In this document: in pieces, positions 60,438-64,000 of the stretch | Layout: each line of letters starts with the position of its first letter | Numbering within the stretch: position 1 is the stretch's first letter | From: Lysobacter alkalisoli | Lineage (GTDB): Bacteria; Pseudomonadota; Gammaproteobacteria; Xanthomonadales; Xanthomonadaceae | Assembly (NCBI RefSeq): GCF_006547045.1 | Contig: NZ_CP041242.1 | Span: 3,358,001 to 3,422,000 of the forward strand | Direction of reading: 5' to 3' | Length of the DNA stretch: 64,000 bases | Made by a program: the position numbers and the translations under genes | Notes under the pieces: model-generated | Database searches by the model: none | The model's input: the letters and a program-made list of their open reading frames with translations, nothing else | Told to the model about the DNA's origin: nothing

Positions 60438-62822
60438 TCATCTCGACATCGAATACGGCCGCAGCTCCGGCGCGGTCGCCCAGTCGGTGTCCGGCGTGGC
60501 CTGCATGACGAAGCGCAGTTTGCCGCCGGCCATGATTTCCTCGTGGCGGATGAAGCTGCGCTGCAGCGGCTTGCCGTTGAGGGTGACCGCGCCGATGTAG
60601 CCGTGGCCGGCGTCCAGGCCTTCGGTGACGATGGAGAAGCGCTTGCCGTTGGGCAGGTTGAGCGTCGCCTCCGGCAGGAACGGGCGGCCGATCACGTATT
60701 CGTTGCTGGCCGGCGCGACCGGGTAGAAGCCGAGCGCGGTGAACAGGTACCAGGCCGACATCTGGCCGAGGTCGTCGTTGCCGGCCAGGCCGTCGGGGGT
60801 CGGTTTGTACTGCGTCGCCATGATCCGGGCGAGCCGCTCCTGGGTGCGCCAGGGCTGGCCGGCATACGAATACAGATAGGCGACGTGATGACTGGGCTCG
60901 TTGCCGTGCGCATACCAGCCGATCAGCCCGGTGATGTCTTCCATGTGCTCGAAGATCGCGGGGTCGACCTCGGCGTCGAACACCTGGTCGAGCTTTTCCA
61001 CCAGCCTGTCGTCGCCACCATGCGCGTCGATCAGGCCGGCCACGTCCTGCGGCACGTACCACGAGTACTGCCACGCGTTGCCCTCGGTGTAGTCGGTGCC
61101 GTAGCCGCTGGCGGTGGGGTCGAACGGCTCGCGGAAGCTGCCGTCGCGGTTGCGCGCGCGCATGAAGCCCGTCTCCGGATCGAAGGCGTTGCGCCAGTTC
61201 CCCGCTCGCCCGAAGTAGGTCGCCGCGATGTCCTTGCGCCCCATCGCCTCGGCCATGCGCGCGATGGTCCAGTCGTCGAAGGCGTACTCCAACGTCTTGG
61301 AGGCGGCCTCGCCTTCCTCGTCGATCGGCACCCAGCCCAGTTCCATGTACTGGGCGATGCCGTCGTAAGGGCCGTAGCTGGCGCTGGCCACCATCGCGTC
61401 GAGCGCGGCGTCGGCGTCATAGCCGCGGATGCCCTTCAGGTACGCATCGGCGATCACCGGCACCGCGTGGTAGCCGATCATGGTCCAGGTCTCCAGGCCG
61501 TGGAACGACCACACCGGCAGCACGCCGTACGGGCTTTGCCGCTGCGAGGCCAGCAATGAATTGATGAAGTCGTTGTTGCGTTGCTCGGGTTGCACCAGGG
61601 TCAGCAGCGGATGCAGCGCGCGGTAGGTGTCCCACAGCGAGAAGGTCGAGTGGTTGCTGAAGCCTTCGGCCTGGTGGATCGCATTGTCGGGACCGCGGTA
61701 GCGGCCATCGGCATCCATGAACAGGCTTGGCCCCTGCAGGGCGTGATACAGCGCGGTGTAGGCGGCCTTGCGGTCGGCCTCCGGCGCGTCGATCTCGATC
61801 GCGGACAGCGCCCGCGTCCACTTTTCGCGGGCGGCGGCGCGGACACGGTCGAAGTCGAAATCCGGCACCTCGGCATCGAGGTTGGCGATCGCGCCGGCCT
61901 CGCTGACCGGGGAAATCGCGACCTTGACGACCATCTCCCCGCCGACGGCATCGGCGAAGTCGAAACTGGCGACCAGCTGCCGGCCCTCGATCTGCGCGCG
62001 CCGCGTCGGGTCCTTGTCGGCCGGCGTCGCGAAGCCCTTGTAGAACACGTCCTGCTCGGTGTCGTGGAAGGCATGGCCGCTGGCCGCGCGCGAGAAGCGC
62101 ATGGCGAAATGCAGCTCGCGCCCCGGTGCCCAGCCGCGGGTCTTGCGATAGCCGGTGACGGTGCCGTCCGGATGCAGCCGCAGCCGCGACCACAGCACCT
62201 TGCCCGGGTAGTCGTACATCGAAGTGCGCAGGTCGATCAGCACGTGCGCCGGCTTGCCTTCTGGGAACCGGTAGCGGTGCACGCCGACGCGCTCGCTGGC
62301 GGTCAGTTCGGCACGGATGGCGTAGTTGTCGAGGGTCACCGCGTAGTAGCCCGGCTCGGCGATTTCGCTGTCGTGGCTGAAGCTCGCGGTGTAGCCGCTG
62401 CCGGGCATGTCGGGATCGCCGCGTTCCAGCGTGACCTCGCCGCTGACCGGCAGCACCAGCACGTCACCGAGATCGGAATGGCCGGTGCCGGAGAAATGTG
62501 TGTGCGAGAAGCCGACGATGCTGCTGTCGTCGTAGCGATATCCCGCAGCCCAGCCGTAGGCGTCCTTGCGCGGCTGGATGCGGGTGTCCGGGCTGAGCTG
62601 GACCATGCCGAACGGCACCACCGCACCGGGGAAGGTGTGGCCCTCGCCGCCGGTGCCGATGAACGGATCGACCGAGGCATAGGCGCGCTCGGCCATCACC
62701 GACGGCGACACTGATTCGTCGGGTGCTGGTGTCGCGGCGGCCACCTCCATCGTCACGCCGGCCATCGCGATTGCACCCAGCAAAAGGGGCAGCCTGTAAC
62801 TCGGACGGGTGCGGCGCGGCAT
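60438..62822 (-). CDS. GH92 alpha-mannosidase
   Basis: Protein of 794 residues with a signal peptide (MPRRTRPSYR, then LPLLLGAIAMAGVTMEVAAA). GH92 landmarks: DPFIGTGGEGHTFPGAVVPFGMVQLSPDT at the N-terminal sandwich, GFSHTHFSGTG, NHSTFSLWDTYRALHPLL, GYHAVPVIADAYLKG, and GNDDLGQMSAWYLFTALGFYPV, which carries the Ca-binding/catalytic loop. These exo-enzymes use Ca and cleave alpha-1,2 (or 1,3/1,4/1,6) mannosides by inversion. ATG at 62822 has CAGGAG upstream. It stands alone, upstream of the tRNA gene. Confidence 0.93.
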   Translation of the reverse strand: MPRRTRPSYRLPLLLGAIAMAGVTMEVAAATPAPDESVSPSVMAERAYASVDPFIGTGGEGHTFPGAVVPFGMVQLSPDTRIQPRKDAYGWAAGYRYDDSSIVGFSHTHFSGTGHSDLGDVLVLPVSGEVTLERGDPDMPGSGYTASFSHDSEIAEPGYYAVTLDNYAIRAELTASERVGVHRYRFPEGKPAHVLIDLRTSMYDYPGKVLWSRLRLHPDGTVTGYRKTRGWAPGRELHFAMRFSRAASGHAFHDTEQDVFYKGFATPADKDPTRRAQIEGRQLVASFDFADAVGGEMVVKVAISPVSEAGAIANLDAEVPDFDFDRVRAAAREKWTRALSAIEIDAPEADRKAAYTALYHALQGPSLFMDADGRYRGPDNAIHQAEGFSNHSTFSLWDTYRALHPLLTLVQPEQRNNDFINSLLASQRQSPYGVLPVWSFHGLETWTMIGYHAVPVIADAYLKGIRGYDADAALDAMVASASYGPYDGIAQYMELGWVPIDEEGEAASKTLEYAFDDWTIARMAEAMGRKDIAATYFGRAGNWRNAFDPETGFMRARNRDGSFREPFDPTASGYGTDYTEGNAWQYSWYVPQDVAGLIDAHGGDDRLVEKLDQVFDAEVDPAIFEHMEDITGLIGWYAHGNEPSHHVAYLYSYAGQPWRTQERLARIMATQYKPTPDGLAGNDDLGQMSAWYLFTALGFYPVAPASNEYVIGRPFLPEATLNLPNGKRFSIVTEGLDAGHGYIGAVTLNGKPLQRSFIRHEEIMAGGKLRFVMQATPDTDWATAPELRPYSMSR

Positions 62823-63052
62823 CGGGCTGGCTCCTGCATGGGCGGTTTGGATCGGTCCAAATTCAGACCCTAGCATCCATCCAGCCCAGGCTTCACGCCG
62901 CACCGCGATACACGGCCCGGCCCTGCTGACACCATGCTGACAGCACCGCGGCTATAGGGTGTCCAATCCAACCCGAAAGATGGAGGCCATGATGAACACC
63001 CAACAGATCGCACAACGCCTGTTAGGCGGCACATCGACCAGGACTGCGACCC

Positions 63053-63436
63053 ATGAGTCATGAACTGCCAACCCCATCGCTTCACGGCTCCTGTCACTGC
63101 GGAGCAGTCCGCATCACTCTTCCATTTCTGCCAGGAGAGGCCACGAGTTGCAATTGCTCGCTCTGCCGCAGGTCAGGGGTCATTTGCGCTTACTACGAGC
63201 TAGGCACAGTGTCTGTTCAAGGGCATCCAGAGAACACGGAGGACTATGTCTGGGGTGACCGGACCCTGAGGAACGTACGGTGCAGAACGTGCGGCATCTT
63301 CACTCACTGGGAACCACTGGATCCCAAACCTGGTGCTCGGCACGGTGTAAACCTGCGCAACTTCGAGCCTAAGATCCTCGAGTCAGTGGTCGTCAGACGC
63401 TTTGATGGTGCAGATACGTGGACATTCCTCGATTGA
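63053..63436 (+). CDS. GFA/CENP-V-family zinc-binding protein (cassette-encoded)
   Basis: Protein of 127 residues. Family fingerprints: GSCHCGAVRI, CNCSLCRRSG and the CRTCG motif supply the cysteine zinc ligands; HGVNLR and the C-terminal DGADTW are usual. Relatives are named glutathione-dependent formaldehyde-activating, but most have no proven activity. The gene lies in an integron cassette and lacks its own obvious promoter; it could be transcribed from the start of the SnoaL-like gene. Lower GC than its neighbours supports acquisition. Confidence 0.9.
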   Translation: MSHELPTPSLHGSCHCGAVRITLPFLPGEATSCNCSLCRRSGVICAYYELGTVSVQGHPENTEDYVWGDRTLRNVRCRTCGIFTHWEPLDPKPGARHGVNLRNFEPKILESVVVRRFDGADTWTFLD

Positions 63437-63455
63437 ACGATTTCCGGGCGGTGCC

Positions 63456-63509
63456 GCCTAACAATTCATTCAAGCCGACGCCGCTTCGCGGCGCGGCTTA
63501 ATTCAGGCG
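63456..63509 (+). other. attC recombination site of the cassette (right simple-site arm missing)
   Basis: GCCTAAC (R'') at 63456-63462, then an imperfect hairpin arm AAGCCG-A-CGCCGC / CGGCGCGGCTT with one extrahelical A and a TT turn. After TTAATTCAGGCG the expected TTAGGC is replaced by chromosomal sequence, because the matching half is at the left end of the cassette (63021-63027). This is the expected product of attC insertion into a non-att site. Confidence 0.9.
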
Positions 63510-63878
63510 GTCGAACTGTGCCGCGCCGGCGAGTACGACAAGGCTCAGGAAGAGCTGTACGCCGACGATGCGATCAGCATCGAGATGGAAGGCGCGGCGG
63601 GCAACTTCCCCGAGCGCGTCGAGGGCATGCAGGCGATCCGCGAAGGGCCGTCAGTGGGGCGAAAACATCGTCGAGATCCACGGCGGCAGTGTCAGCGATC
63701 CGGTCGTCGCCGACGACTGGTTCAGCGTCGCGATGGGCATCGATGCGACCTACAAGGACATGGGCCGGGTCGACATGAAGGAGATCTGCGTCTACCAGGT
63801 CCGAGACGGCAAGATCGTGCGCGAGCAGTTCTTCTACAACCCCGGTTGATCGCCTGTCCGTCGCCATGCGATGTCAGC

Positions 63879-63906
63879 ACCCTCTCCTGTCTTGACGGTA
63901 GAGGGT
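63879..63906. terminator. Stem-loop between convergent genes
   Basis: 7-bp stem ACCCTCT/AGAGGGT with a 14-nt loop, between the SnoaL-like gene and a gene coming from the right edge on the other strand. Position suits a bidirectional terminator; no T tract. Confidence 0.35.
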
Positions 63907-63920
63907 CGCGGCGACCGAGG

Positions 63921-64000
63921 TCACACCGACAGCCGTTCCGCATCGATGCCGGCAAGGAACCCTTCACGGCCACGCTCCTGCAGCTCCGCGCGGGCGCTAG
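63921..64000 (-). CDS. C-terminal end of a gene entering from the right edge
   Basis: The frame is open from the edge to a TGA at 63921 and reads SARAELQERGREGF then LAGIDAERLSV-stop. The composition looks coding and the stop sits next to a convergent gene, but 26 residues are too few to name a family. Confidence 0.4.
   Translation of the reverse strand, partial: SARAELQERGREGFLAGIDAERLSV

Larger units (their letters stand above)
63022..63509 (+). mobile_element. Integron gene cassette inserted outside any attI
   Basis: Begins with TTAGGC (after a target G, giving GTTAGGC) and ends with the attC half ...TTCAGGCG. Circularising it would rebuild the full attC core GTTAGGC. The single gene starts 31 bp from the left end and stops 20 bp before attC, the compact layout of gene cassettes. 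The interior is less GC-rich than the flanks. No integrase gene or other cassette is in the window. Confidence 0.9.
62989..63849 (+). pseudogene. SnoaL-like domain gene interrupted by an integron cassette
   Basis: The start is ATG ATG AAC at 62989 with GGAGG upstream (MMNTQQIAQRL, 62989-63021). The reading frame resumes exactly at 63510 with VELCRAGEYDKAQEELYADD. Taken together they give a normal SnoaL-like/NTF2-fold protein of about 120 residues ending FFYNPG. The 488-bp cassette sits between. A second lesion, a 2-bp loss near 63645, shifts the frame between MQAIRE and KGRQWGENIVE. Function of such small proteins is usually unknown. It is inactive as it stands. Confidence 0.88.

Noticed and set aside
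62920-62975. Repeated TGCTGACA upstream of GH92 as a member of the LacI-like motif family
   Set aside because: The repeats are direct, not palindromic, so they do not match the other sites.
63574-63867. 97-codon minus-strand frame opposite the SnoaL-like gene
   Set aside because: Antisense of a recognisable SnoaL-like sequence, no support.
1-64000. CRISPR arrays, rRNA genes, prophage
   Set aside because: No regularly spaced repeats, no rRNA-like stretch and no phage structural or integrase gene found on either strand.

Overview
The window is high-GC DNA whose gene content points to a plant-polysaccharide-degrading member of the Xanthomonadaceae (Xanthomonas, Pseudoxanthomonas, Luteimonas or Lysobacter type). 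The reasons are a xyloglucan utilisation locus in the order known from Xanthomonas (TonB-dependent receptor, GH74, CE20, GH35, GH31, GH95), GbpR-like LysR regulators, many periplasmic or lipoprotein glycosidases, and oxidative (non-phosphorylating) galactose and arabinose pathways. The genus cannot be fixed from the sequence alone.

Layout. (1) 1-14960, minus strand: a xyloglucan operon, read as TonB-dependent receptor > GH74 > GH2 > CE20-type acetylesterase > GH35 > GH31 > GH95 (GH95 runs off the left edge). (2) 15296-20522: a LysR regulator on the minus strand and a divergent De Ley-Doudoroff galactose operon (dgoA, dgoD, SMP-30 lactonase, dgoK). The first gene of that operon is an SDR dehydrogenase ruined by an internal deletion. 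(3) 20667-30714, minus: GH127 > GH97 > GH74 > GH43 > CE1-like esterase > decayed GH51. (4) 31182-44730, minus: GH29 > GH31 > GH97 > GH27 > GH51 > GH27 > GH2. Blocks 3 and 4 look like diverged copies of one ancestral GH31-GH97-...-GH51 module: block 3 still carries the last codons of a lost GH31 and a broken GH51. (5) 44962-57112: arabinose/galactose uptake and oxidation: galM, a YtfQRT-YjfF type ABC transporter, aldehyde dehydrogenase, AraD1/GguC-family protein, a second LysR regulator, an SDR sugar dehydrogenase and an IlvD/Edd sugar-acid dehydratase. (6) 57214-64000: GH2 beta-galactosidase, an IS3 remnant, a tRNA-Ile(CAU) gene split by a group I intron, a GH92 mannosidase, and a SnoaL-like gene interrupted by an integron gene cassette.

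How it fits together. The outer-membrane receptor imports xyloglucan oligosaccharides made by the GH74 enzymes. Periplasmic esterases and exo-glycosidases strip acetyl, fucose, galactose, xylose and arabinose. Galactose is oxidised through galactonate to pyruvate and glyceraldehyde-3-phosphate. Arabinose is probably taken in by the ABC transporter and oxidised through arabonate to 2-oxoglutarate (Weimberg-type route). Two different inverted-repeat operator families match the two LysR regulators, and a third palindrome (LacI-like) is shared by the two glycosidase-operon promoters.

Most striking: an integron cassette (GFA-family gene plus attC) inserted cleanly into codon-level context of a chromosomal gene away from any attI; a group I intron inside tRNA-Ile2; a REPIN lying in the 5' end of a GH31 gene; and two pairs of repeated operator motifs that tie regulators to their targets.
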